A DNA stretch of 36,205 bases from Spartobacteria bacterium. GTDB taxonomy: Bacteria > Verrucomicrobiota > Kiritimatiellia > RZYC01. The stretch is taken from contig RZYC01000040.1 of NCBI GenBank assembly GCA_009930475.1, forward strand, positions 1 to 36,205. Direction: 5' to 3'. The notes under the pieces were generated by a model. It worked only from the letters and a program-made list of their open reading frames with translations. It ran no database searches and was not told the DNA's origin. A program made the position numbers and the translations under genes. Shown one piece after another: positions 8,436-16,858 of this stretch; positions within the stretch are counted from its first letter, which is position 1, and the number at the start of each line of letters is the position of its first letter.

Positions 8436-10646
8436 ATGAAAGTATATGAATTGGCAGAAGAGTTTGATATGGTATGCGGCGATCTCCTGGAGGAGATTCG
8501 TGAATTAGGTATTGATTCCAAGACCGCGCAATCCAATTTGACACCGAAGCAGGTGAAGAAAATAACGGTGGCATTATTTGGTGATACCATGCCCGATGTG
8601 ATGAATAAGAGTAAAAATGCAACGGGTTCTGAGCCGGTGGCTCCGGCGGTGGATGACATCGTTGTGGAACCTGAGGAACCTGAGGAACCGGAAGAACCGT
8701 CGATGACCATTGTAGGTGCCGGGCCCTTCACCGTAAAAGAATTTGCCGAAAAAATGCGGATGAAACCCAATAAAATCATCGCTGAATTGATGATGATGAA
8801 TATTTTTGCGTCGATTAATGAATCCATCGACTTCAAAATTGCGGGTAAAATTGCCGCAAAACATGGATTTACCGTCGTTAAACCTGAAGCACCCAAACCG
8901 GTCGCTCCTAAACCTGAAGCACCCAGACCTGCCATGGCTAAGCCGGCACCGGCACCGAAGGCGCAGAAAACGTCGGCACCTGCTGCACCAGAAGTGACGC
9001 AGAAAGCACCGGAAGAAACGCGGGACGCATCGGCATCTGAACCTGTAGCGAAACCGGAACCGGTGGTTGTTCCCAAAAAGAAAAAGAAGAAAAAGGTAAA
9101 AGGCGATGCCGCGAGCACGCCACTGGGCGATCGCGAAATTGTGGCTCCGCCCATTGTGACATTCATGGGTCATGTCGATCATGGTAAGACCTCCCTGCTG
9201 GATCGTATTCGTAATGCAAAAGTGGCTTCGGGAGAAGCGGGCGGTATTACACAGCATATCGGGGCGTACACCATTGAGTATAATGAACATCCGATTACTT
9301 TTCTGGACACACCGGGTCATGCGGCGTTTACAGCCATGCGTGCTCGAGGGGCGAACCTGACGGATATTGTGGTGCTGGTTGTTGCAGCGGATGACGGAGT
9401 GATGCCGCAGACGCGCGAAGCGATCCAGCATGCAAAGGCCGCAGGGGTGACGATTATTGTCGCACTGAATAAATGGGATCTCATCGGTGTTCAGCGGAAC
9501 AAGGATCGCATTTTAACGCAGTTGCAGTCGGAAGGCCTGATGTGTGAGGAATGGGGGGGCGAAACAGCCGTCATTCCTGTGAGTGCGCATACCGGCGATG
9601 GCCTGGATGATTTGCTTGAACGTATGCTTCTTGAAGCGGAAATGCTGGAACTCCGCGCCGACCCGGGTAAATCAGGAGAAGGCTTTGTTGTGGAAGCGCA
9701 GATGGAGCCGGGTATGGGACCCACAGCGTCTCTGCTCGTTCGCGATGGAACCCTGTCGGTGGGGGATGCGATTGTTTGCGGAGCCAGCTGGGGCCGTATT
9801 AAATCGCTCATCAATGATCGCGGTATCCGTGTTCGCAAAGCGGGTCCTTCATCTGCGGTCAAATGTCTTGGACTGGTCAATGTGCCAGATGCCGGGGCCA
9901 TGTTTGAAGTCTTTAAAAATGATAAGGATGCTCGACGCATCGCCGAAGAACGTCAGGCTCAGGAGCGTAAAGAAGATCTTACCCCGCAGAAATTGTCCAT
10001 TGATGACTGGTTGGGGACAACGATAGACGGGACGAAGGAGCTGTCTGTTCTACTTAAAGCCGATGTGAAGGGATCGCTGGAAGCACTGATTTCTTCGCTG
10101 AGTGATATCAAGAGTGACAAAGTTAAGGTGAATTTTGTCCTTACCGGTGTGGGCAACGTATCCAATAATGATGTACTGCTGGCGAAAGCGTCTAATGCGG
10201 TCATTCTTGCGTTTAACGTCGGACAGGAAAACGGCGTGATGCGGTTGGCCAAACACGAGGGTGTTGAGATTCGCCAGTACAGCATTATTTACGAGATGAT
10301 TGATGAAGTCCGCGATGTCATGGTGGGCATGCTGGATATGGAAAAACGCGAAATCATCATTGGTCACGCAAAAGTGCTCCAGATATTCAGCGTCGGGAAG
10401 CGAAGCCACGTAGCTGGCTGCATGTGTATTGACGGCCGGATTATTCCGTCTGCCCGTGTTCGTGTGAAACGTGACCGCGAAGCGATTTTTGAGGGCGTTA
10501 TCGGCTCCCTGAAACGTTTCCAGAATGATGCGAATGAAGTGCGTGAAACGCAGGAATGCGGTATCCGGGTAGAGAGATTCAATGATTTCAGCGAAGGCGA
10601 TATTCTTGAATTCTTTATCGTAGAAAAAATCGCACAGCAGCTGTAA
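8436..10646 (+). CDS. infB: Translation initiation factor IF-2
   Basis: GTPase that delivers initiator tRNA to the 30S subunit. The 736-residue protein has two IF2_N modules (residues about 1-50 and 90-140). A low-complexity linker follows, with Pro-Glu and Pro-Ala-Lys repeats ([23 protein letters not shown]) and a Lys tract near residue 210. The G domain has G1 GHVDHGKT (residues 245-252), [15 protein letters not shown] and NKWD. Domains II-IV follow. The start ATG has GAGGG a few bases upstream. It lies 33 nt after nusA in the same operon. The two N-terminal modules and repetitive linker are normal for long-form IF-2, and the linker produces long spurious open frames on the minus strand. 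Confidence 0.97.
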   Translation: MKVYELAEEFDMVCGDLLEEIRELGIDSKTAQSNLTPKQVKKITVALFGDTMPDVMNKSKNATGSEPVAPAVDDIVVEPEEPEEPEEPSMTIVGAGPFTVKEFAEKMRMKPNKIIAELMMMNIFASINESIDFKIAGKIAAKHGFTVVKPEAPKPVAPKPEAPRPAMAKPAPAPKAQKTSAPAAPEVTQKAPEETRDASASEPVAKPEPVVVPKKKKKKKVKGDAASTPLGDREIVAPPIVTFMGHVDHGKTSLLDRIRNAKVASGEAGGITQHIGAYTIEYNEHPITFLDTPGHAAFTAMRARGANLTDIVVLVVAADDGVMPQTREAIQHAKAAGVTIIVALNKWDLIGVQRNKDRILTQLQSEGLMCEEWGGETAVIPVSAHTGDGLDDLLERMLLEAEMLELRADPGKSGEGFVVEAQMEPGMGPTASLLVRDGTLSVGDAIVCGASWGRIKSLINDRGIRVRKAGPSSAVKCLGLVNVPDAGAMFEVFKNDKDARRIAEERQAQERKEDLTPQKLSIDDWLGTTIDGTKELSVLLKADVKGSLEALISSLSDIKSDKVKVNFVLTGVGNVSNNDVLLAKASNAVILAFNVGQENGVMRLAKHEGVEIRQYSIIYEMIDEVRDVMVGMLDMEKREIIIGHAKVLQIFSVGKRSHVAGCMCIDGRIIPSARVRVKRDREAIFEGVIGSLKRFQNDANEVRETQECGIRVERFNDFSEGDILEFFIVEKIAQQL

Positions 10647-10678
10647 TTTCTGCGCTGGGTGTATAAGGCAGTCCTGAA

Positions 10679-10713
10679 CGGATGAATCAGCTTTTTTATG
10701 GCTGAGTCATCCG
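10679..10713 (+). other. 12-bp hairpin between infB and rbfA
   Basis: CGGATGA (10679-10685) pairs with TCATCCG (10707-10713). An A-G mismatch follows, then TCAGC (10687-10691) pairs with GCTGA (10701-10705), with a T-rich loop at 10692-10700. The rbfA ribosome-binding site (GGAGGG, 10720-10725) lies 6 nt after the stem. There is no T-run on the 3' side, so it is not a standard terminator. It could be an RNA-processing site or modulate rbfA translation. Confidence 0.6.
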
Positions 10714-10730
10714 GCGATTGGAGGGATATT

Positions 10731-11135
10731 ATGGGTGGATTTAGTCGAATGGAGCGAGTGGACGAACTGCTAAAGCGGGAACTCGCTAAAGATATGGTCA
10801 GCATCCTTTCACGTGAAGGATTTGAATCTGTTCTTGTCAGTGTAACCAAGGTCAAAACCAGTAATGACTTGCGCAATGCTTCTGTCTGGGTAAGCGTGTT
10901 CGGTTCCGATGAGCTGCGGAATAAAGTGATGGGACGTATTGTTCACCATCGTCGTGATTTGCAACGGATGGTGGGGACACATGTGCGGTTGAAATATACA
11001 CCGCTGCTGTCGTTTAAACTCGATACATCACTGGAAAAGGGCGATCGCGTTCTAGATTTGTTGTCAAAAATGGACGAAGCAACCGATGCAGCGGGCGACG
11101 TCCCGGAGCAGGATAAGGAAGAGGATTTCGAATGA
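10731..11135 (+). CDS. rbfA: Ribosome-binding factor A
   Basis: Small KH-type protein that binds the 30S subunit and helps 16S rRNA 5'-end maturation and cold adaptation. The product is about 134 residues and begins MGGFSRMERVDELLKREL. The RbfA-type fold is supported by the central VSVTKVKTSNDLRNASVWVS strand-loop-strand and HHRRDLQRMVG, with an acidic tail. I chose the ATG at 10731, with GGAGGG 5 nt upstream, over an upstream ATG at 10698 that lies inside the hairpin loop. It overlaps truB by 4 nt (ATGA), which implies translational coupling. Confidence 0.92.
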   Translation: MGGFSRMERVDELLKRELAKDMVSILSREGFESVLVSVTKVKTSNDLRNASVWVSVFGSDELRNKVMGRIVHHRRDLQRMVGTHVRLKYTPLLSFKLDTSLEKGDRVLDLLSKMDEATDAAGDVPEQDKEEDFE

Positions 11136-11896
11136 GTTATTCAAACAATAGTCGCCGTTATGGGTCTGCGCAGGCACATGGACTGAGTCCTTATGATGGG
11201 ATTTTACTGGTAGATAAGCCCGTGGACTATACGTCGCACGATGTGGTGGCAAAGATTCGCTCCCGCTTTAAACTGCCTAAAGTCGGTCATGGCGGTACGC
11301 TGGATCCCCAGGCCACCGGACTGCTGGTTCTACTGCTGGGTAAAGGCACAAAGCTGTCGCAGTTTGTCATGGGCTCGGATAAGGTGTATGAGGGCACCAT
11401 GCGTCTGGGCGTGGAAACGTCGACGCAGGATATGGAGGGTGAAGTGATCAGAGAGAGTGATCCTTCTGCGGTCACTCGCGCCATGCTCGAGGCAGAATTT
11501 GCTAAATTGACGGGGGATCTGATGCAGATGCCGCCGATGGTTTCCGCCATTAAGAAGAATGGTGTTCCTTTGTATAAACTGGCTCGGAAGGGCGAAACGA
11601 TCGAACGGGAACCGCGCCCCGTTCACGTCTTTGAATTTCGGTTGAAAGAGTTTGATCCCCCCGTTTGTTCCTTTTTATTGCATTGTACAAAAGGAACCTA
11701 CGTGCGCACTATTTGTCACGATATAGGTCAGGCACTGGGGTGCGGCTGTGCCATGGAAACGTTGCGCAGAACAAGCAGCGGAAAAATGACACTGGAAAAA
11801 GCGGTGACCATGGATGTGCTGGATGGACTGACCAGAGAAGATTTGGTGGATTACATCATTCCTCTGGCTAAGGCCCAGGTAGAGTTTGAGCTCTAA
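11132..11896 (+). CDS. truB: tRNA pseudouridine-55 synthase TruB
   Basis: Converts U55 of the tRNA T-loop to pseudouridine. The 254-residue protein shows the TruB signature GILLVDKP...TSHDVV near residues 23-39 and the catalytic motif GHGGTLDPQATG with Asp58. It also has the later KGTYVRTICHDIG motif that contacts RNA. There is no large C-terminal PUA domain, so it is a short form. The start overlaps the rbfA stop, and the stop is followed 3 nt later by ribF. Confidence 0.95.
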   Translation: MSYSNNSRRYGSAQAHGLSPYDGILLVDKPVDYTSHDVVAKIRSRFKLPKVGHGGTLDPQATGLLVLLLGKGTKLSQFVMGSDKVYEGTMRLGVETSTQDMEGEVIRESDPSAVTRAMLEAEFAKLTGDLMQMPPMVSAIKKNGVPLYKLARKGETIEREPRPVHVFEFRLKEFDPPVCSFLLHCTKGTYVRTICHDIGQALGCGCAMETLRRTSSGKMTLEKAVTMDVLDGLTREDLVDYIIPLAKAQVEFEL

Positions 11897-11899
11897 GCC

Positions 11900-12832
11900 A
11901 TGAAAACCATTTATGAATTTTGCCAAAGTGATTCCGGTCCGCTCATACTGGCCATTGGAATCTTTGACGGGGTTCATACGGGGCATCGAACCGTGCTCAA
12001 TGAAGCGCGGGCTCAGGCTAGAAAATGTGACGGTCAGGCCTGGGCGTTGACGTTTGATCCTTTTCCTCTTGAAATCATTGCACCTGAACGCGCTCCCCAG
12101 CGCTTGATGAGTCTGCCGGATAAATTGGCGACCTTTGAGGCACTGGGGATGGATGGCTGCATGGTGCTGCATTTCTCTGAGAAACTGCGCCGGATGACGC
12201 CCGAGGATTTCCTTCTGTGGCTTAAAAAAGAGTTGCCTCGCCTTAGCCATATTGTTGTCGGTTCGAACTGGCATTTCGGCTTCGGGCATTCAGGCAGTGC
12301 GGCCACGCTGAAGATGTTGGCGAGCCCCTGTTCTGTCGGAGTGTCGATTGTGCAGCCTGTGATGGTTGGCGGGGAGCCGGTGTCCAGCACGCGCCTGCGC
12401 AGTGCCTTGAAAACAGGGAACTGGAAGCTGGTTGTTGATCTGCTTGGGCATCGTTATGTGGTTAATGGTTCTGTTGTTCATGGACGGGAGATCGGTCGGA
12501 CGCTGGGGTTCCCAACGGCTAATGTGAAGCTGAATGTGCCGCTTGATATACCTTTCGGGGTCTATGCCGTAGATGTATCTGTCGGTGGAAATACGTGGCA
12601 TGCCGCTGCGTATTTTGGAAAACGGCCAACTTTTGATAATGGAAATCCTGTTCTGGAAGTGTATATCTTAAATCAGAATATGGATTTATATCACTGCGAT
12701 ATGTCGATTGCCTTTGCTTCCTTTATTCGGGCTGATTGCACGTTTGATAGTCCCGAGGCGTTAATGCGGCAAATTCAGTCTGATGTGGTACAGGTTCAAG
12801 CGTTTCATGCGGCGTCCGAGGTTTCGGAGTGA
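11900..12832 (+). CDS. ribF: Bifunctional riboflavin kinase / FMN adenylyltransferase
   Basis: Makes FMN and then FAD from riboflavin in the cytosol. The protein has 310 residues. The N-terminal FAD-synthetase domain has GIFDGVHTGHR, the nucleotidyltransferase-type HxGH-like site, and a later SSTRLRSALKTG stretch. The C-terminal flavokinase domain has GREIGRTLGFPTANV. The length is typical. Placement after truB is a common bacterial arrangement. It overlaps the next gene by 4 nt (GTGA). Confidence 0.95.
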   Translation: MKTIYEFCQSDSGPLILAIGIFDGVHTGHRTVLNEARAQARKCDGQAWALTFDPFPLEIIAPERAPQRLMSLPDKLATFEALGMDGCMVLHFSEKLRRMTPEDFLLWLKKELPRLSHIVVGSNWHFGFGHSGSAATLKMLASPCSVGVSIVQPVMVGGEPVSSTRLRSALKTGNWKLVVDLLGHRYVVNGSVVHGREIGRTLGFPTANVKLNVPLDIPFGVYAVDVSVGGNTWHAAAYFGKRPTFDNGNPVLEVYILNQNMDLYHCDMSIAFASFIRADCTFDSPEALMRQIQSDVVQVQAFHAASEVSE

Positions 12833-13368
12833 GTTGCACTTTGGTTCCATGTGTGTTTTTTGATCGTGATGGCATTATCAATCAGTCGCCGGGCCCCGGA
12901 TATGTTGAGCATGTCGATGATTTCCATTTGATTCCAGCCTTCATTGATGCGTTGCGCATTGTCAAAAAACATCACCGGCTGGCCATTGTTATCAGCAACC
13001 AGCGGGGTGTTTCCCGAGGGATTATGTCTGCCAAAACCGTTGATGCCATTCACGATAAACTCCAGCGTTCACTGCAGAATCATGGATTGGCCATGGATGC
13101 GATTTATTATTGTCCTCATAACCACAATGAATGCGATTGCCGAAAACCGAAGCCCGGGATGCTGCTGCGGGCGTCCGAAGACTGGCATATCGATTTGGCG
13201 CATTCGTTGATGGTCGGAGATTCGGAAAGCGATGTCGAGGCCGGGCACCGGGCAGGCTGCCGGACGGTTCGTGTTCATCCTGATGCATCGCAGTCGGCGG
13301 CTGAATACCGAATTCATGAGATGCAGGAGCTTCCTGACCTTCTTGAAAAATTGCTGGCAGGTGTGTAA
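12829..13368 (+). CDS. gmhB: D-glycero-D-manno-heptose 1,7-bisphosphate 7-phosphatase (HAD, GmhB-like)
   Basis: HAD-superfamily phosphatase, most likely removing the 7-phosphate of heptose bisphosphate in LPS-core heptose synthesis. The 179-residue protein has the DxD motif (VFFDRDG) with substrate-loop residues NQSPGPGYV, motif II VISNQRG, the zinc-binding CPHNHNECDC loop followed by RKPKPGML, and motif IV MVGDSESD. GTG start at 12829 overlaps the ribF stop. Histidinol-phosphatase activity is a possible alternative because the fold is shared. There are no other heptose genes nearby, so its place here looks like operon hitch-hiking. Confidence 0.85.
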   Translation: MSCTLVPCVFFDRDGIINQSPGPGYVEHVDDFHLIPAFIDALRIVKKHHRLAIVISNQRGVSRGIMSAKTVDAIHDKLQRSLQNHGLAMDAIYYCPHNHNECDCRKPKPGMLLRASEDWHIDLAHSLMVGDSESDVEAGHRAGCRTVRVHPDASQSAAEYRIHEMQELPDLLEKLLAGV

Positions 13369-14117
13369 TGTTTATTGATTCGTTGGGATTATCATCGAAT
13401 CAGTGGATGATCATTACGTTTACCGCACTGCTCATGGGCATGGCGAAAACCGGGTTGTCTGGCTTTTCTCTTTTTGCTGTATCACTCATGGCGGTTTCCT
13501 TTGGTGCCAGAGCCTCGACCGGACTGCTGCTGCCCCTTCTCAATATGGCGGATGTCATGGCGATTGTTTATTACCATCGCCATACCGACTGGCATTTTGT
13601 ATGGCGACTTATGCCGGGGAGCATCGTCGGTATCGGGCTTGCGGTTCTGGCAGGAAATGCGATCAATGACACCCAGTTCCGCATGGTCATCGGCGTCATT
13701 ATTCTCTGCTGCCTGGTCGCCATGGTCTGGAATGAATACCGAGGTGGTCGCACGACGATAAAGGATCACTGGAGTCTGGCTTCATTAACTGGTTTTCTTT
13801 GCGGGTTTTCGTCGATGATCGGTAATGCGGCCGGGCCTATTTTGGCTATTTATCTGCTTTCGTTGCGGTTAAATAAAAATACTTATATCGGTGTGACCGC
13901 TTGGTTTTTTGCTCTGGTCAATATCGTTAAGTTCCCCATGCATGTTTTTTTCTGGCACACCATCACTTGGAAAACACTGTCCATTGATGCAATGATGATT
14001 CCTGCAATCATTCTCGGTGCTTTCATCGGCGTGGTGGCTGTGCGGCTTATTCCCGAAAAAATCTACCGCCTTTTTATTATCGTTTCCTCGGCCATCGCCG
14101 CCTTTAAACTTTTTTAG
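13368..14117 (+). CDS. TauE/SafE (TSUP) family membrane transporter
   Basis: Integral inner-membrane protein of 249 residues with about seven or eight hydrophobic helices. It carries the family's repeated pattern, including GMAKTGLSGFSL near the N-terminus and GFLCGFSSMIGNAAGPILAIYLL in the second half. The family exports sulfite, sulfoacetate or related organosulfur anions; the substrate here is unknown. Its ATG uses the last base of the gmhB stop codon, so it is the last gene of the nusA operon. No T-tailed terminator for the plus strand is visible after it. Confidence 0.88.
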   Translation: MFIDSLGLSSNQWMIITFTALLMGMAKTGLSGFSLFAVSLMAVSFGARASTGLLLPLLNMADVMAIVYYHRHTDWHFVWRLMPGSIVGIGLAVLAGNAINDTQFRMVIGVIILCCLVAMVWNEYRGGRTTIKDHWSLASLTGFLCGFSSMIGNAAGPILAIYLLSLRLNKNTYIGVTAWFFALVNIVKFPMHVFFWHTITWKTLSIDAMMIPAIILGAFIGVVAVRLIPEKIYRLFIIVSSAIAAFKLF

Positions 14118-14162
14118 CATATAACGCGAATCAACTTACCGGAAAACCCTGTTGGATAAGGT

Positions 14163-14207
14163 AAAAAAAACCGTTCCGTGCATGGTTGAGGTGCATCAGA
14201 ACGGTTT
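14163..14207 (-). terminator. Rho-independent terminator of the lipoprotein gene
   Basis: Read on the minus strand, GAAACCGTTC opens a stem closed by GAACGGTTT (plus-strand arms 14168-14176 and 14199-14207), with a small TGCA/TGCA inner stem, and it runs into eight T residues (14170-14163). It lies 20 nt beyond the stop of the lipoprotein gene. Confidence 0.85.
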
Positions 14208-14226
14208 CGGGGAAAAGATGATCGGG

Positions 14227-14964
14227 TTATTCCATTTCGTCGGAGTCGCCGCCGAACGTGATGTCAGGCAGGTTGATGCCTTTGCCGGCGAATTCGATAT
14301 GTACGTCCTGCATTTTGGAATCGACTAAGAAGGAGGGATCTTTATCGACATCAAAGACCCAGGAGGCTTTGTTGCCATTGACGACCATGGCATTGCTGTC
14401 GATGATTTTCGACGGGACGACGACGTTCATGGCGATGTGCATGCCTTTCATGGCCGGTGCCATCTGCTGCAGCATCATCTGTTTCATTTCCGGTGTCATT
14501 TCATCGTCATCGCCCATGCCGGCGCTCTTCTGATTGATGACATAGTTGCCGTCTTCATTTTTTGTGAGCGAGAAGGTGCCGTCGCTGAGGAAGTCGGTTT
14601 TTGACAGGGCTTCCAGATTATCGAAGCTGATTTTGATATTCATGTACTTCCAACCGTCTTTTGTTTCGGAGGATACGGATACCAATTTAATGCCGTCCTG
14701 TTCCATTTTAGAAAACTCGTCTTTGATTTTGTCGGTATCGAAATCGAACATATTGGAATCATCGGCTTCTTCGCCGTCTTCGCCCATGGCTGCCTGCATT
14801 TTTTGCATATTTTCCATCTGCTGGACGGTTTCTTCTGACATGCCGTAGTTGATTTCAAAGAATCCGGAACCGTCTTTTTCCAGGGTTAAGGTCTGATCGA
14901 TTTTTACACATCCGGCCAGTGCTCCGACCATCAGCAGAGCGCACATCCATCTAACTATTTTCAT
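14227..14964 (-). CDS. Predicted lipoprotein of unknown function
   Basis: 245 residues starting MKIVRWMCALLMVGALAGC, a lipoprotein signal peptide whose lipobox LAGC gives the lipidated Cys19. The mature part begins VKIDQTLTLEKDGSGFFEI, a beta-rich domain with alternating charged and hydrophobic residues, somewhat like LppM-type lipoproteins. An acidic, Met-rich middle (residues about 50-75) and a MMLQQM segment near the centre follow. I chose ATG 14964 because GGAG lies 6 nt upstream and the signal peptide begins there. It is monocistronic, with its own terminator. Function unknown; it probably sits in the inner or outer membrane facing the periplasm. Confidence 0.82.
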   Translation of the reverse strand: MKIVRWMCALLMVGALAGCVKIDQTLTLEKDGSGFFEINYGMSEETVQQMENMQKMQAAMGEDGEEADDSNMFDFDTDKIKDEFSKMEQDGIKLVSVSSETKDGWKYMNIKISFDNLEALSKTDFLSDGTFSLTKNEDGNYVINQKSAGMGDDDEMTPEMKQMMLQQMAPAMKGMHIAMNVVVPSKIIDSNAMVVNGNKASWVFDVDKDPSFLVDSKMQDVHIEFAGKGINLPDITFGGDSDEME

Positions 14965-15123
14965 GATAAACTCCATCTGTATTTAGTATTTTATATGATG
15001 TCCAAACAGCGGCATTTTGCATCAATGCGCGCCGGCAACCAAGACAATTATGCTGGAATGTGGTGTTCGATTATGTCACTGTACCGCCCGTTATGATCTT
15101 CTAATTTGTTCGGGAGAACACCA

Positions 15124-16854
15124 ATGAATGCAAAACGAATGGTAAAGACCTCTTTTGTGCCCGACTGGGCTTATGATGCGATTTGGTATCAAGTATTTCC
15201 GGAGCGGTTTCGTAATGGCTGTGCGGAAAGCAATCCGCAACCGGTGGATGCCGGACATGATATTCCAGGCTGGCAGTTGTCGTCGTGGACGGGGGACTGG
15301 TATGCGCAGGATGCATGGGAAAAAGAACAGGGCGGTTTCTATGATGCGGTGTTTGATCGTCGTTACGGCGGCGATTTGGTGGGTTTACAGGAATCTATTC
15401 CCTATTTAAAGGAGCTGGGAGTCAATGCGCTGTACCTGAATCCGGTGTTTATGGCGCGGTCGCTGCATAAATACGAAGGCTCCTGTTATCATCATATTGA
15501 TCCTGCATTGGGACCGGACAGGGAAGGGGATTTGCGTCGTTTGGCCGAAGCCGAAGAAACACATGACCCGGAAACATGGATCTGGACGGCGGCAGATATG
15601 TACTTTATCAACTTAGTCAAAGAGCTGCACAGCCACGGATTTCACATTATCATCGACGGCGTGTTTAATCATGTGGGCCGCGCCTGTTTTGCTTTTCAGG
15701 ATGTCCTTAAAAAGGGCAGGGCATCCTATTACAGCGACTGGTTTACTATCAAAAAATGGCATAAGGACGGAACGTTTGAATATGATGGCTGGTGGGGTGT
15801 GAAAGACATGCCGGAATGGTCTCGCAGTGAAGATCAGCTGCATCCGGGAGTACAGCAGTATATTTTTGACGCGACACAGCGCTGGATGGATCCTCGTGGT
15901 GATGGTGATCTTTCATATGGGGTCGACGGCTGGCGGCTTGATGTGGCCTTCTGTGTACCGCATGGATTCTGGAAAGTGTGGAGTCGTCATGTCAAGCGCA
16001 TCAATCCAGACGCCTATACCACAGGGGAACTCATCGATTTGGCACCGGACTATGTGCAGGGGGACGAGCTGGACGCGTTGATGAATTATGTCTGGGCTTA
16101 TCATACCGTGAGTTTTTTTGTTCCGGGGACGTATCAGACCGATGCTGTGCAGTTTAAAAAAGGGTTAGAGACTATACGCAGGGCGTACCCCGAAGAAGTG
16201 GGCTATGTGGTGCAGAATCTCTACGATTCCCACGATACGGCGCGTATTTTGACGAGTTTGAAGCACCCCGATTTACCTCGTCGCCATTGGGATGAATACT
16301 TCAATTTGCTGAGCGTCCGGCAGCATGCTTCCATTGATACATCGGCCCCGGGACTCGCGGAAAAGGCGTTGTTACGGCAGCTGCTCGTTTTTCAGGCTGT
16401 TTATCTGGGTGCCCCCATGCTGTATTACGGCACGGAAGCAGGGATGTGGGGTGCCAGTGATCCGGATGATCGCCAGCCCATGCTATGGGATGATATGACT
16501 TATGATCCGGAGCAGGCGGCATGGAACGGAATGATGGAGTCATCCCATCCACGTCAACCGGACAACGCACTGTATGCCTTTGTTGCACAGTGCAATGCCA
16601 TGCGAACGCAGTACACGGCACTTCGTCGCGGTTCCATCAAATGGAAAAAAGCGACACGGGGGCATCTGGCCGTATTTCAGCGCAGATATAAAGACGAGGT
16701 GATTCGTGCGTATTTCAATGCAGGGCGGGAGGCTGAGGCGGTCACCATCCGGCGCAAGGGACGGAATATCTGGACGAACAAAAAGGTGAAGGCTGGGCTG
16801 CACTGGATTCCAGCGGGTGGATGGCTGCTGGTTCGCAGAAATAAACGGAGATAG
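15124..16854 (+). CDS. GH13 alpha-glucan hydrolase (cyclomaltodextrinase/neopullulanase-like)
   Basis: Intracellular alpha-amylase-superfamily enzyme of 576 residues without a signal peptide. The (beta/alpha)8 motifs are all present: VNALYLNPVF, region I DGVFNH (D178), region II GWRLDVAF with nucleophile D273, region III GELID with acid/base E302, and region IV SHD with D371. The stretch WWGVKDMPEW is typical of neopullulanase, maltogenic amylase and cyclodextrinase. The usual N-terminal dimerisation domain is absent. The region IV Asn is replaced by Ser. I chose ATG 15124, with GGGAG 7 nt upstream. It is followed after 4 nt by a YvcK-like gene, which suggests cytoplasmic maltodextrin or glycogen breakdown linked to carbon-flux control. 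Confidence 0.92.
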   Translation: MNAKRMVKTSFVPDWAYDAIWYQVFPERFRNGCAESNPQPVDAGHDIPGWQLSSWTGDWYAQDAWEKEQGGFYDAVFDRRYGGDLVGLQESIPYLKELGVNALYLNPVFMARSLHKYEGSCYHHIDPALGPDREGDLRRLAEAEETHDPETWIWTAADMYFINLVKELHSHGFHIIIDGVFNHVGRACFAFQDVLKKGRASYYSDWFTIKKWHKDGTFEYDGWWGVKDMPEWSRSEDQLHPGVQQYIFDATQRWMDPRGDGDLSYGVDGWRLDVAFCVPHGFWKVWSRHVKRINPDAYTTGELIDLAPDYVQGDELDALMNYVWAYHTVSFFVPGTYQTDAVQFKKGLETIRRAYPEEVGYVVQNLYDSHDTARILTSLKHPDLPRRHWDEYFNLLSVRQHASIDTSAPGLAEKALLRQLLVFQAVYLGAPMLYYGTEAGMWGASDPDDRQPMLWDDMTYDPEQAAWNGMMESSHPRQPDNALYAFVAQCNAMRTQYTALRRGSIKWKKATRGHLAVFQRRYKDEVIRAYFNAGREAEAVTIRRKGRNIWTNKKVKAGLHWIPAGGWLLVRRNKRR

Positions 16855-16858
16855 CCAG

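Noticed and set aside
8641-8950. Pro-Glu and Pro-Ala-Lys repeats, considered as a separate repeat element
   Set aside because: They are the normal low-complexity linker of IF-2, in frame and within one gene.
8339-9431. Two long minus-strand frames (275 and 285 codons), rich in Ser/Gly or Phe/Arg
   Set aside because: They are antisense shadows of the repetitive, GC-biased IF-2 linker.
12250-12275. GGTTCGAACT sequence resembling a tRNA T-loop
   Set aside because: It lies inside ribF with no acceptor or anticodon stems around it.
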